This document shows positions 1 through 11,575 of a DNA stretch of 64,000 bases, piece by piece (position 1 is the stretch's first letter; each line of letters begins with the position of its first letter). Both the position numbers and the translations under genes were made by a program. The notes under the pieces are model-generated. The model ran no database searches. It was not told the origin of the DNA and saw nothing but the letters and a program-made list of their open reading frames with translations. The stretch spans positions 50,563,674 to 50,627,673 of the forward strand of contig NC_073694.1 of the NCBI RefSeq assembly GCF_029784165.1. Reading direction: 5' to 3'. Origin of the DNA: Wyeomyia smithii. Lineage: Eukaryota; Arthropoda; Insecta; Diptera; Culicidae.

Positions 1-99
1 CCTCCAATTCACCAATCGCATCGCAGGTTTGTCTGTAAGAAAGAAAAAGCAAGTTTTTGTTACGCTTTTCAAAGTTAGGTCGAATAAGTGGATACTTAC

Positions 100-216
100 G
101 GGCAGTGACAAACCGTTTCCGGACAGTTTGGCGGATAACGCAGGCAGTTGTTCTGACACCAGTCGTCCATTCCGATAAATCGCCGGTAGGCCTTCGTCGG
201 CAGGCATACTTGATCC
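100..216 (-). CDS. AA15 LPMO gene, downstream Cys-rich exon (internal exon, gene continues off the left edge)
   Basis: This 39-codon exon encodes a cysteine-rich segment (pattern C-x15-W-C-x3-C-x6-C-x4-C-x-C) of the kind found after the catalytic domain in insect AA15 lytic polysaccharide monooxygenases. On the minus strand it is preceded by a pyrimidine-rich tract ending in CAG at 217-219 and followed by a perfect GTAAGT donor at 94-99. Joining it to the donor at 11575 restores an arginine codon and keeps the frame, with the boundary reading PLIIR then DQVCLP. It ends two bases into a codon, so at least one further exon lies left of the window. The seamless join is seen directly. The assignment to the LPMO gene is inferred from frame and composition. 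The role of the Cys-rich module is unknown, though it could help bind polysaccharide or stabilise the fold. Confidence 0.75.
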
Positions 217-218
217 CT

Positions 219-3195
219 GGAAAAGAATTCGACTTGGATTAGCTTGTAAAGTACTGAGCGTCTCCGCCGAATAATTCTACAGATACTAGAAATGAAGAGC
301 AAAAATAAATCGCTTGCATTTGAACCATTATTCAAGCTTTTGCCTCCCGGTTCCGGCTTTTCTACAAGCACAATTTATGCTTGTACCTAGACTGGTTAGG
401 CGACGGCGCATAATTTCCACTAAATGATACAACGACTGCGGCCTTTGCGGTAGAATTGATTTAAAGACCTAATCGGGAACCATTCGCAACACTCAACAAC
501 CTAAAAAACCGCTACCAAATGATGTCGAGCCTTCGCATCTAAGGTGAAGTTTCGATTGTTGTCTTTATCTCATGTAAGTTATTGAACCACTAAAAATTGC
601 GCTTTAACCCTAGATGGTAATTTCGCACTGTTCTAGACGCTTGGTGTTTTCATTTTTTTTCCTTTTTGATTGCAAACCTTCTCATTTTCTGGCAGTCGAG
701 AACATTCGGGAAACATGCAACTCTGCGCCACACCATCATGCAGCTTAACCATACCCTGGCAGAGAGGGAGAAATACTGACAGTGGGTGGCGCATCGTTTT
801 ACTACTGCCCAACACCAACCCGCCGCAGGACATGAAAAAGATCGGGTGTTAGTACACATTCTCGGCCTTCCGGTGGTTAGCATTTCGGCGTAGCCCGAAA
901 TCACCACTGATACCGTTCGAAGCTTTTCGGAGTCGTCCTTTTCGGCTTTCCGCTCGGACGCTCGCCTCCATCGGGGCCAATCTGTTTTTTGCTGCCATAC
1001 CGCACCGAAATATGCAGTGGACTATCGTACCTACTGCTAACTCGATATCAAACAGCATAGCACGTGATACAACAGTGCGCCGGGAAATTTCATCAAATTT
1101 GTCAGTCAGTGAATATAAAAACAACGAAGTTAATTGTGTTAAAGCTGTGTACTTCACGAAAAACTCCAAGCTATCGGACACTGCTTTTTTGGGTGTGCTT
1201 TAAAGGATAAGTGGTGGATTTGAACTTGGAAGCGGAAAAGTTGCGGTCAGAGAGACACTGCAGAGCGGGTTGATAGCAAAGTTAATAAAAAGGTTTGTTG
1301 GTTCTGTTACTTGTAACGATTGGCACTGCTAAGCGAATTTTCTAGAGCTCTGTTCGATCTGATACTGTGAATGTATATTTATTCTAAGCAGGATTGCTAT
1401 ACATGGTTGTGGATTTTTTCTAGATAACTGAAAATTGCACCTAACAATTTTTTTGTTTGAAGCTGCACACTGCAGGGCCTTGCATATTTTAATATCGTCA
1501 TGAATTCTTGAATTCAAGTTTCAAATCCCAATGCAGCTCAAAACAGTTGAGAGAGCATTTTCGGTTGAGGTGCTTTCCGGTTGCTGTACTTTTTTTTAAA
1601 TGAGCGGCAAAAACAGAATTTTATTACTTCTCTTTCAATCATTTCGAACAAGAAAATAGGAGAACATAGTTGTGGATCACTTATAAACCTGCAACAAATC
1701 TCGACGTTTGGAAGTTCCACCGTAGTTCGTAGAACAAGAAGCCAAAAATCGTGGAATCGACGTTTATTTTTGCAGTTTCATATCGCAGATTTCAATTTTA
1801 TTGTGAGCCATTACTGCTTGAAAAAGGTAATATATTATGACAAGCAAAAGTATTTGATGATTTGGTTTCAATAGTGATTTCGATTTTCATAATGATTGCA
1901 ATATCTTTCTAGTAGAAAGGCGACAAGTATTATCGATGATAATAAGTGGTTGGCAGTGTGGGCACCATTCTGCTAATTCGCTATTTCAGCGTCGCTAGCA
2001 GTTTGATTTTTGAAACGCTAATCGCTAATTCGCTAAACTAGGTTTAAAATAATTTATTTGCCACGGCACGATACATTTTATGTTTTACTGAGCCAAATAC
2101 ATATTCGCTTAACTTGTAGAGGACTACATATTTACATAAACTGTGAGTTAATGATGGTGTACATAAATTGCTTCGGGTGATGAAATCCATGACGACGGTT
2201 TTCGATACCAGAAATCAGCCTAGAGCGGTCAAATACTATTCAGTAGGGATATTTCCTCTCTGTGCGTTCTAAGAATATTAATGTTGTTTTTCAAGCGATA
2301 ATTAATGTACACAATGTAAAATTACTGCGAAATTACAAGTTACTTTTCTCTTAAGCGCATCGAGAGTTAAAAAAAAAGTTTACAGAAATGCTGCTCCATG
2401 TGAAACAACGTGCCGTGATTGATCCTATCGCTTTTCAGGCGGTAATTCCGATGTTGACGACTGTGGTGCGTGAAGGAAGGCAAAAATGGTATTGATGGTT
2501 TTTAAAATTTTTACAGCCAAAGCGATTAGTTTGTGACGCTTCGGAATAGTTGTAGACAGCTACTTTGTCTTTCAGAATTTTTTTAATCTTTTTTTTTATG
2601 ACAACTGCTCAAGGCTAGCTTAACATTGATGGTTATCTGATCTAGGAAAAATGCCAGTTGAAATTTTCTAAAAAAAACATAACGAACTGCAACGCTGCAA
2701 CGGTGTGTTTGATTGGTTTTATGTATCAAGTAATTTTTTCTCTGAAAAAACACCGTAAGCCAAAAAGAAATTTTAAAGAAAAATATACAAAAATTCGGCG
2801 GCGACAGTCATGCCATTGGTTTCAATCGGTTTCAGCGGCGGTAGCGTCTATCGGCGTGCTTTAAATTATTCTTTAAAAATATTGCAATATTTGTTTCAAA
2901 CTCTCAAGTTCGGATAATTTTTCAAATCAACTGGAAACCTGGCTATGCATACTGATGAAAACGAAGAGAAATGAACCAACTTGAAACGCATTTCCTTCAA
3001 ATTATCAGTCGTTTTCTGAGCAGAATGAACAAGAGTGTTGTCTTAGTGAAAGAGTACTTTTTTGCCATATGCGGCCGTTTTGCCATAATTTCAAGGTAGT
3101 ATTATTTATGGATCGTTTTACTATGCTCAAGGAAGTCGACAAGTTTATGCCTTGCGATTCCTAAAAAATACCAGCTGATTGTTGCGTTTTTAGGC
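219..3195. other. Intronic sequence with nothing recognised
   Basis: This AT-rich stretch lies inside the LPMO intron. I find no conserved protein motif, RNA gene or clear terminal repeat in it. Short open frames near 650-850 and 850-1180 have no recognisable residues. Around 1960-2040 the phrase 'gctaattcgcta' recurs in slightly changed form, which may be a small local duplication. Confidence 0.5.
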
Positions 3196-3526
3196 GATTC
3201 AGACGACTCTCACTTTGCTGACTGCCATTTGGACATGAGGTCTTTATTTGAAGTAGGAAAAAATAGGCCGTCATCTTGGATTTTATTAGAAAAAGGTGTT
3301 TTTCAGTAAGTTCACAACCACCCATTTTAACTTAGATACCACCATTGGAAAGCTGAGAAAAAATGCTTTAAGATACATTCAAAAAATTAGGTGAGCATTG
3401 AGTTTACCTTGCCGTTCAGATCACTTTTTGAAATCGAGCTTCGAACAGGTCAACGCAAAACGCGCGGCCAATATGAAATCAACGTAATATGCTAAGCCTG
3501 TGATGTGTCTCTGTGTGTAGTGTATA

Positions 3527-4813
3527 CTGCCGTAATCTCGCAGACTGACGTATGCGACAGCGAGTAAAATTTTCAGTACGAAGCTTTTTCCAAAAACGTT
3601 TGTATAATAAGTTTTAGGACGAATTTCAACAATCTGTTCTGTACATAATGCATTAATATAATCACAAAACATTGTCGAACGTATGATTGGTGGAAAAAGG
3701 TTTATTAACTGAAGTAAGTTCCCTGTTTCTACAACCGGTTGACGTACGTCCATTGTACCTAGTATGCGACAAGTCACTAACAAAGATTCTGTTTTCATAA
3801 CCAGTCAAACAGTCGCGATTCGATTATACGTTCTCGGAAATGGATATATATTCAAATATATAGTAGCGTTCGTGGCCTCTGCCATTTTCCGCACTTCTTC
3901 CGTACGAAAATCACAAGTACGCTTCAATTGTCCACGAACATGGACCAAGCTTCGTGGCCTTAGAGGGCTATAGTATGATCAATGTTTTGTAGATGGTAAA
4001 CTTCGTGCCGCGGTGAATTTTATTTGGGTAGAGCGTCCTTTAGAGTCAATTAAAAGGGTACGATTTCCTGCCATAGAACCTCGACGACTTTCTCTGCTGA
4101 TGTCATTCTCGGTAATCACCAGTTAGCCTAGGTACACTCACTTGTCAACTACCTTGATATCATCACCTTTTCTAGGGTCGATTGTAGGCTTCTGTGCATC
4201 ATTACGATTACGGAAATAGCCATATTGAGTGGAATTCGATAATTTTGGTATGTTCTCCAGAGAGCAGAAGTCGTTAACTTGGATTCCAAAACACAATATC
4301 TGGCCTCTTGGTATCATTCTGGCTCCGGAATTTGTCATATTGGGTGTTCTTTGGCCATTTTGATCTGTTGTTCAGAAACCAGAAGTTGCCATCTTAGAAT
4401 TCAAAATAGTCTCTGGGGGCAATTCTTGGCTCCTGGGCATCATTTCGATCATTTGAGGCTGTTTGCCGGAAAAATTGTTCAAAATATGTGTTTCATTTGT
4501 ACGGAACCCCTCCTCTTGCAGAGAAGAGAGAGGTGTCGTAACATCATAGAAATATTTCCTGCTCCCAAAATCTTTTACATACCAAATTTGATTCAATTTG
4601 CTTGATTAACAACATAGTTGGGTTGGATTTACGTCACGTTGAGCAGAAATGGTGGTTACGTCATTTCGTTTTCGTCAATAAATGACGCTATTTTTTACAG
4701 GTTTGATAAAATTTCGGTGCCTATAGGTCCGATTTGGTGTCTTCTATCGTTTAATCACAAAAAACACAAATCGGCCACTTTGGCGCTTACGTCAGTCTGC
4801 GAGATTACGGCAG
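3527..4813. mobile_element. Non-autonomous TIR element, 1.29 kb, TA target duplication
   Basis: The ends are perfect 26-bp inverted repeats beginning CTGCCGTAATCTCGC and are flanked by TATA on both sides (TA at 3525-3526 and 4814-4815). This fits a Tc1/mariner/pogo-type target preference. The inside contains sequence near 4290-4560 resembling the dispersed repeat at 46240-46960. It also has open frames on both strands that show no transposase motif. The element sits immediately inside the left arm of the larger foldback element. Confidence 0.7.
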
Positions 4814-4850
4814 TATATTACTCAGTTGTTTGATTGTTGCTACTGACTTT

Positions 4851-5201
4851 GGGTCTGTCCACAAATTACGTAAAGCAAAATATCGTATTTTTGATTCCTT
4901 TTCACTTTGTTTACATTGTTCATTTCTATAAATGAAACAGTTTCACACTCCATCTCTTCCTAAAAAAGCAAAAGCCTTGGTGCTACATTCCGATTCGGAA
5001 CTCGACCTTCTGTTTATTATACACAGACTTCGCAGCCAACTGTTAAGTGTGCAGGACAATTGCGGGGCCAGCGCTACGATCCTACTAACACTAGCAGTCT
5101 CTCCCGAGCCGAGACTCGAACCTACGACAACTGGCTTGTTAGGCCAGCATCGTACCTCGAGACCAGCTGCTCTGCCCATTGAGCGTTACGTAATTTTTAA
5201 G
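4851..5201. mobile_element. Probable MITE remnant of the 'acaaattacgtaa' family, interrupted by a SINE
   Basis: The left end carries 'ccacaaattacgtaa' (about 4859-4873), and the right end carries its partly conserved complement 'ttacgtaattttt' (about 5186-5198). The same core forms the ends of the MITE at 26196-26468. The right terminus is degraded, so the call rests on family resemblance and the shared core. Confidence 0.4.
4945..5183 (-). mobile_element. tRNA-derived SINE, family 1 (Val-AAC-like)
   Basis: Read on the minus strand, a tRNA-like head contains a B-box-like GGTTCGAGTC and an anticodon-arm-like hairpin with CCTAACAAG in the loop, which resembles tRNA-Val(AAC). An unrelated body follows. 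A second, truncated copy on the plus strand lies at 10470-10572 with the same head and the same 'gtagcgctagccccgcaat' body. Two dispersed copies with a shared non-tRNA body indicate a SINE, not a functional tRNA. The 3' end is not certain. Confidence 0.7.
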
Positions 5202-6164
5202 CAAGCTCTTCGACTACTTTTTTGCTAAAACAAAGTTTAGCTCCCGGTACGGAGTACAGTTTCCGCGTGCTTGAAAATGAAACAAATTAATCTGAGATGT
5301 TATTTTTGCTATTGTTACATACTGTTGTTTTCATTCATAAAACTACTATCAACAAACCTAGGAAATATATCCCAAAGTATGGTAGGATCCAAGTATATCC
5401 TGAGGAATCTGGACAAGGTTTGCTTCACGTGCATACCAGCGTAAATAAAGTAAGAGTTAAATCATCACTTTTTTTATCTTTAGCTAATTCTTATCGACGA
5501 AAAGTGTTGGTTTCCTACCTGGCGAAATTCAGCCAATTGATTAAAGGCCATTCAGAAATAGCGATGCGTGGGTGACTGACTATCCACATCATACGCACAC
5601 TACAGGCTCGGTATATTGCGTTGATTTGATGTTGGCCGCGCGTTATGCGTTGAACAGTTTGAAGCTCGATATCGAAAAGTAATCTGAATGGCAAGGTAAA
5701 CTCAATGCTCACCTAATCTTCTGAATGTTTCTTAAAGCATTTTTTCTCAGTTCTCCAATGGTGGTGAAAAATTCAAAATCGGTGGTTGCAAACTAGCTGA
5801 AAAACACGTTTATCTAATAAAATTCAAGATGGTGGCGAGATCCAAGATGGCGGCCAATTTTTAACTACTTCAGCTCTATCATTCCTGTTTCAAACGACAT
5901 ACTGGTTGTAGGGAGTTTAATGACAAATTCAAGAGAAATAAATCAACGAAAAGATTAGGAATTGCTCAAAATTCAACTTTTCTAAAAACCGTTTAACCGC
6001 TTAGTACCCAAATGGGTTACTCAATATGAACTCACCAAAGTAGTTTTCTCGTTTTTTCACTACTTTCAATCATTTAGACACAAAAATAACCTTTTTTATA
6101 GATCTCATGTCACCAGTGGGACGGTTTCAGCGAGCATTGATCAGTATAAATGAGACAATGACAT

Positions 6165-6450
6165 CGGAACTGTGAACCAAAAAAAGTGTCTCCAAAAAAG
6201 AATTTTAACGTTCATTTGAAACCACCATCGTCCCGTGATGTTCTGGCAAAATTCGGTGAGCTGTCATTACTGCAAAGTCGTTCGAGAATTGCATGCAGAG
6301 AAAGGAATCCAGTTTGTTCCGCATTGCTCTAAAGTACCCAATTGCCCCCGGTTCCGCCCTATTGAGAAATACTGGGCAATCATGAAGAGGGGACTTAAGG
6401 CAAAGGAAAAAGTTGTGGAAAAAGAACGGACCAAATGTTGACAGATCATC
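6165..6450 (+). pseudogene. Mariner-type DD37E transposase fragment (C-terminal catalytic part)
   Basis: The frame contains FWQNSVSCHY, then NCPRFRPIEKYWAIMK, the signature around the second and third catalytic residues of Tc1/mariner DD37E (ITmD37E) transposases. Thirty-seven residues separate the catalytic position in FWQN from the E of RPIEKYW, which matches that clade. The residue that should be Asp is Asn, and the frame upstream is broken, so this is a dead fragment. No terminal inverted repeats were found. It lies in the LPMO intron. It belongs to a different DD37E lineage from the copies at 50340 and 57600. Confidence 0.75.
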
Positions 6451-6520
6451 AGTTCCAGCTGTCATAGACTTCAATGTGGTGTTTGATTAAGTTGAGCAAT
6501 TTTTTTTCACGATTGCAAGA

Positions 6521-6894
6521 CAGACATCTTCCTTATTTGTGGTTTTAAATAGTGTAGCAGACGCTGCCGAATTTACGAACTAAAACGGTTAAAATGCACA
6601 AATTTTTTTGAAATAGTCTGCCAAATATCAGGAATTACTTGTTTTTTATTTTTGAGTGAATAGGAAGAAGATAAAAAAATACGTTTTTTAGAAATAATAA
6701 TAAACATTATTAATATATAAAAAAATGTCTAAAATATTACAAAAAATACCGAAAAAACTAATTTTTAATAAAACACAAAGGTGTGTTAAAAACTATATTA
6801 AAATATCAAAAAATCAAAAACGATAAGAAAACACATTAAACACACATTTACACACAAACCCACACAACCAGACAGACACAAACGCACACAGAGC
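6521..6894. other. AT-rich interval with a CA-rich simple-sequence patch
   Basis: The first part is A/T-rich with no motif. From about 6828 to 6892 the plus strand is dominated by irregular 'cacaca' runs. No gene is seen. Confidence 0.5.
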
Positions 6895-7344
6895 TGCATG
6901 CCCCCACGAGCCAGCGCTTGGCGAACGCCGAGATGTGTGTTCACTGATACCAAAAGAACAGTCTCGTACCAGCAGCGGGACTGTCCAGAGCCGCTCCCAT
7001 CACTCAAAGGCATTAACCCGCTCATTGGGACTGGTCGCATAGTTGAGGAAATGAGTCGGTACTCGTTCCTATACCACGACGTAGGGCTGGAACCTGCACC
7101 GAGCTCTCTTAGTTAGTAAAGTCGTATGACAACGGCTCAAAACGGCGATGTAGCAAACGTCCCGTCAGACCTGACAAGCCTTGGAAGAATACGCCTAACG
7201 CGACACCAACCGGAGATGGTAAAGTTGGTGAAAAGATGAGTACGCCTAGGGCGAAACAAACGACGAGTGCCTTATTACGGTGCTTTGCAACGGTAGAAAA
7301 CCAGATGAATACGCTCCCGAACGTGGAAACTCTGCCTGTCCAAC

Positions 7345-7629
7345 TTGAGGAGATATGTACTCAAGTTCACGGACGAACGTAGCAACATATCGAAAAACTT
7401 ATTACAGAGTCTTCTGTTGCTACGAATCTGCATCAACGAAGCAAGGAAGCAATTTGCTGAAACCTTGAGGAGAGCCGAGGACGCAAAGAGAACAAGGCAG
7501 TCTCCGGGAGACACCACTTCCGCGAGCACCAAAAGACGGTTGATAGAGCTAAGCCTAGGGGCTGGCTCGTCAACTGGGCCAACGCAGCACACGGAAGAGA
7601 AAAGCAAAGCTACAGGTAACGGTCAATAG
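7345..7629 (+). pseudogene. R1-type LINE ORF1 (gag-like) remnant
   Basis: A 94-residue open stretch rich in Arg, Lys, Ser and Glu occupies the ORF1 position, about 1 kb upstream of the RT pieces of the same LINE. I see no CCHC knuckle in the surviving part. Assignment depends on position in the element and is therefore weak. Confidence 0.35.
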
Positions 7630-8596
7630 ATTACCGTAGTAAACAGTAAGCGGGGAAAAATGAGACAATCATGAAAGGTAGGGCCGCGTAAGGGTAGCCG
7701 CATAAGGGTAACCTTACCCTACACTTCCCTCACTCATCCTCAAGATTGCTAGGACTAAGTACGCTGAAGTATTGAAGGATATGAGAGGTGATGCCCAGCT
7801 CAAAGACTTCGTTGCAGATGTTAAGCAGTCCGTCTGTCTCGTACCGCTGAGACAATCTTAGGATTCCGCAAAGAGGCATACAGGATGGGTTCTAGCTATA
7901 AAATGGTAGCCCAAAAGGTGCTTGGCGAGGGTGTGCAAGTTGGGGCGCTCACCCAGTTGTTGATTGATAAAGATTGACGTTGTTGATAAAGTGGTCGGAG
8001 TATTGTACTGCAGTTTCAATGCTTGGCCACGTTGGTCTATCAAAGGGTTCACCCAGATGGTCGACCAAATGTTGATGGAATTGTGGCTTTAACGCTTGAG
8101 CTGTCGAGTGGGGTGGTCGCTGTACGAGTCCGAAGATCCTGTTGGAAGGTTTGGCGAAGCTCAACTTGGATCTGGCTAACATCGGCGATAAGTGCACCTA
8201 CATCAGAAACGGTTGAAAGTTGATTATAGCTGGGACGTTCTGCAGCCCGGAACTGATCACGAGATCTAGAGGGGAGATGACGGTCACACTAATAGCGACC
8301 ACAAGTCGGTGCGATTTAATGTAGATCACAACGTGAGGCGGCTAGCGACAGGTAGAGTCAATACTCCAACCATTCGAGGCTAGAAGACTCCGCACTTTGA
8401 TGCTGATGTATTTGGGGAAGCAATTAGAAGAGAACAAGAAGGTGGAGAGTCCCTACCCGAGGGCTCATCAACTAATTGCTATACTGTCGCGGGGGTACGA
8501 CGCCACGATGCCTAGGATTAGGCAACCGAGAAACGAAACATTGGCCCAGACCGGTACATTGGAGGAGGGACGGCACCAGCCGAATAATCACCAGCG

Positions 8597-9430
8597 ATGT
8601 TGTTGCGGATCACTAAGAGAATATTTCCACACTACGATCAAAGTCCCTGGCCTCCGGTTATCGAACTACCTCAAATTGTGAGTGACGGCAGCTGTGCAGA
8701 GGCGGTAATGGTTACGAATGAGGAACTTTGTGATGTCGCAAACTTGTTGAACGTGAGCAAGGCACCGGGACTAGATGGAATCCTTGATCTGGCCATTAAA
8801 ACGGCCATAAAGGTAGCCCCCGGGTTGTTCAGGGCGGCCATGCAAAAATGCTAAATGATAATTACCTCTTCCCGGATAAGTGAAAGCGACAGAAACTGTT
8901 CCTGCTGCCGAAGGCCAGGAAACCTCCGAATGACCCATTGCCATATAGGCCAATCCGTCTGCTAGACACGGTGGGCAAGGTGCTTGAGAGGATTATCCTC
9001 AATAGACTGGTGAGATTCACGAAAGGTGGAAACGGTCTATCAAGCAACCTGTTTGGTCTACGCAGAAGTCACTGTATGGTGGATGCTATTCTCTCTATCA
9101 CTACGACAGCCGAGAAAGCACTCCAACGTAAAAGGAGGGACATTCGCTATAGCGCAACCGTCACGCCCGATGTGCAAATCGCAGAATCGCAAATTCGTTT
9201 ACAACTCAAACGATAGTCAGAAATGCGTCCCAGTCACCGCAGGAGTACCGCAAGGTTCTATCCTGAGACCGGAGCTGTGAAATGCTATGTATGATGGCGT
9301 GTTGAAACTGAAGCTCTCTCCCGGAGTGGTGATTTTTGGCTTCATGGACGACATAACTTTAGAATTCCATGGTGAGGCCATAACAGAGGCCGAGCTGAAA
9401 GCAGTACTTTCTTTCAAAATCGTAGAAGAC
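8597..9430 (+). pseudogene. R1-type reverse transcriptase remnant (copy 1)
   Basis: Pieces in shifting frames correspond to the RT of the intact R1 copy at 62389-64000. They include NLLNVSKAPGLDGILDLAIK (fingers), YRPIRLLDTVGKVLERIILN, CVPVTAGVPQGSIL (palm), and a degraded segment of the FADD region reading FMDDITLEFHGE. Several frameshifts and a deletion before CVPVTAG are evident. The enzyme would have copied LINE RNA by target-primed reverse transcription, and this copy cannot make it. Confidence 0.75.
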
Positions 9431-10079
9431 TGAATGCAGCACTATTTCGTATGCACTGGCTCGTATGATGTCCAATACCACAGCGGCGTATGGCAGCAAG
9501 CGTGGTTTTGTCCATTTTAGTCTAGAGCTCTAGGTACTAACAGTTACCGTGGTGAACTGGAAGTTACCTACAGCGTCATGTGCCTCAGGTTTGCGTGTAC
9601 GTATCGTATAGTGTCATACGATCCAATCTGAGTACTGTCTGTTATTATACCTATTAGCATCACCATTAAGGAGGACACAAGATCCTTCGACCAACGTAAC
9701 ACAAGGGACATACGAGATACCTGAAGGTGACCCTTGAAGTCCCTTTGTGTCTCGAGTGCGTGAATACGATAGAGACTACTGAGCACGTCGCATTTTGAAC
9801 TGGTCAACCACGAACACACCAGAGGGTCTCCAGGTAGTTAGCTAGGAGGTTATAGGAATTAAGGGGGTGCATCAAGCATAAAAGCCAATGCCCGACGTAA
9901 TACTTAACCGTCGTCCCTGAAAGATTAGGGCTGGAGACTGAGGCGTTTTGCTGGGTCCCGCACAGGCTGAGTTCTCAAGTGTCTGTGATTTCCTCGCCAC
10001 TTGGAAAAAAAACATACACCAGACACACACACATCGCAGCGATTCGATACTGCATCGGTTAGCAGAACCCCGTAGTAGT

Positions 10080-11370
10080 ACATAGTACAAGATTTTGCGA
10101 TCGAAAGTGGAAGACGAAGGCATTTAATAAGAATCCTTTTGTAGAAGCCCTTCGGTTTGATACGAAGGCGGGCCGTCCTATCAGAATGCGTATGAGCGTC
10201 AGCTTTAATGCAATTCGAATTTTGGAAAGGTAAGTCTCCAGTTGAGGCTATCGATACAGGGCGTGAGATAACCGAGAAGGCAGCCAAACAGATGCGGAGA
10301 GGCAGTTTCGTAAGGTTCGATTCTCGGTCCAGGAACGGAATGTATAATGGAGTCCTGACACTGCAGCTGCCCAAAGGGGTGGTGATTGCTAGTTTTGCAG
10401 ATGATATGGTAGTATACATGATAGGTGAGTCTCTGGAAGAGGTTTGAATGCTGGCTACCGAGACCAAAGCTCTCCCAGCTGGTCCCGAAGTACGATGCTG
10501 GCCTAACAAGCCAGTCGTCGTAGGTTCGGGAGAAGACCGTTAGTGTCAGTAGATCCGTAGCGCTAGCCCCGCAATGTCCCGTACACTAACACCGAGACCA
10601 ACGAAAACTGAAGTAAAGCTGAAGGTAGCACATCACAAAACGGTGCTAATGGTTAGCAACTGTAAAGTGGTCAAGCGGATACAATCGGATAGAATCGACG
10701 AGCACGCCATACTCTCGAAGCGTGCGCTCAGATATCTAGGAGTGATGATCGACGATCGACTGAACTTTAATGGTTACGTCGATTGTGCCTACAAGAAGGC
10801 AACAAAGGCCATCAACACGAATCATGCCAAAAAGCTGGTGCCCTAGCAGTAGTATGCGATGTTTACTGGCTAGTGTATCAACTTCGATACTGTGATATGG
10901 AGATCCACTCTGGCTTGGGGTGTTAGAGACTAAGAGGAATTAAATGGAACTGTACAGTGCGTTCAGGCTCATGGCCATTCGAGTTGTGAGTGCGTACCGA
11001 ACAATCTCGTTGGAGGCAGTATGCGACATTACCCTGCCGGAGGACAAAGAGTGGTTCTACCGTAGAGGCACCAAAGGAGTTCGAAAGATGCTAAGACCAA
11101 AGTCAATGGTCGAATAGGAACAAGATTGAGATGCGACGGCAAATGGCTGTTGGATGCACCGTCGTATTCCGGATCGCTATATGAGGATGAGTTAAAAACA
11201 TGGTGAGGAGAACTTCCACCTGAAACAGTTTCTGTCCAGTCATGGTTGCTTCCAACAATACCTGCATCGGTTCAGGCATGCAAAGACCCTTTTTTTGTTG
11301 AAGAAATTCCGAACCATGTAGTTTTTAACGCCCCAAATTTGAAGTGGTTAGAGCAGAGATCTCAACACAA
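10080..11370 (+). mobile_element. R1-clade non-LTR retrotransposon, decayed copy 2
   Basis: A second R1 relic begins before 10208 and includes an RT palm segment with GVVIASFADDMVVYMIGE. After an inserted SINE fragment it continues at about 10574 with KVAHHKTVLMVSN and RYLGVMIDDRLNFNG, then degraded C-terminal pieces ending with a QYLHRF-like stretch near 11255. The order of motifs is the same as in the intact copy at the right edge. Stops and shifts throughout make it inactive. The join to copy 1 may reflect one insertion next to another or a rearranged element. Confidence 0.7.
10470..10572 (+). mobile_element. tRNA-derived SINE fragment, family 1, inserted in R1 copy 2
   Basis: About 100 bp match the SINE at 4945-5183, including the anticodon-arm-like GGCCTAACAAGCC and the body phrase 'gtagcgctagccccgcaatg'. 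It interrupts the R1 reading frame between the FADD block and the KVAHHKT block, so it is younger than that LINE copy. Confidence 0.7.
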
Positions 11371-11575
11371 TAGAGGAAAGTAATAAAACAAAAAGAAAAA
11401 ATTATGTAAAACAAATAACAACTTCCAATCTACAAAATAATATCACAATCATTAGCCTTGAAAAACAAACGAATATTTTATAAGTAATAAAAAAGAGAAG
11501 GAACAATATTGAAAAATGATGCTAACTAATAAACAATCAGAGCGGAAAATGAGTACAACTCCTCAAACTACTTAC

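Larger units (their letters stand above)
3200..5930. mobile_element. Foldback-type DNA element with about 330-bp inverted repeats, invaded by smaller elements
   Basis: The left arm (about 3200-3520) and the right arm (about 5585-5930) are imperfect reverse complements, about 80 percent alike by eye. Matching landmarks are 'ggtgagcattgagtttacc' at 3386 against its complement ending near 5712, and 'ccatcttgg' near 3270 against 'ccaagatgg' near 5848. No transposase frame is recognisable. The interior holds a TA-flanked TIR element (3527-4813), a probable MITE remnant (4851-5201) and a SINE (4945-5183), so much of the 2.7 kb is later insertion. The superfamily is unknown because the outer ends are too decayed to show a target duplication. 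Confidence 0.6.
6895..10010 (+). mobile_element. R1-clade non-LTR retrotransposon, decayed copy 1
   Basis: The order is a 5' leader-like segment, a gag-like ORF1 remnant (7345-7629), reverse transcriptase pieces from about 8597 to 9430, and a 3' untranslated region ending in an A-run at about 10003-10010. The 3' UTR matches, with changes, the one of the intact minus-strand copy near 62130-62390 (shared phrases 'gttagctaggaggttata' and 'cgtaatacttaaccgtcgt'). The coding region is broken by stops, frameshifts and internal deletions, so it is not mobile. It lies in sense-opposed orientation within the LPMO intron. The start is approximate. Confidence 0.8.
217..11575 (-). other. Large intron of the AA15 LPMO gene
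   Basis: An 11,359-bp intron is defined by the GTAAGT donor at 11570-11575 and the pyrimidine-rich CAG acceptor at 217-219. It contains nested inverted-repeat elements, a mariner remnant, tRNA-derived SINE pieces and two decayed R1-clade LINEs, each listed separately. I see no additional coding exon that would continue the LPMO frame inside it. Boundaries are inferred from splice signals only, without transcript support. Confidence 0.65.

Noticed and set aside
670..852. Plus-strand frame preceded by a pyrimidine tract and CAG, considered as an exon
   Set aside because: No protein motif, no convincing donor, and no partner exon in frame.
3421..3798. 125-codon minus-strand open frame
   Set aside because: It straddles the foldback arm and the start of the TIR element, so it is a chance frame across an insertion boundary.
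7670..7735. Telomere-like 'taagggta' repeats
   Set aside because: Only three irregular copies lie within an R1 relic. They form a small hairpin, not a telomeric array.
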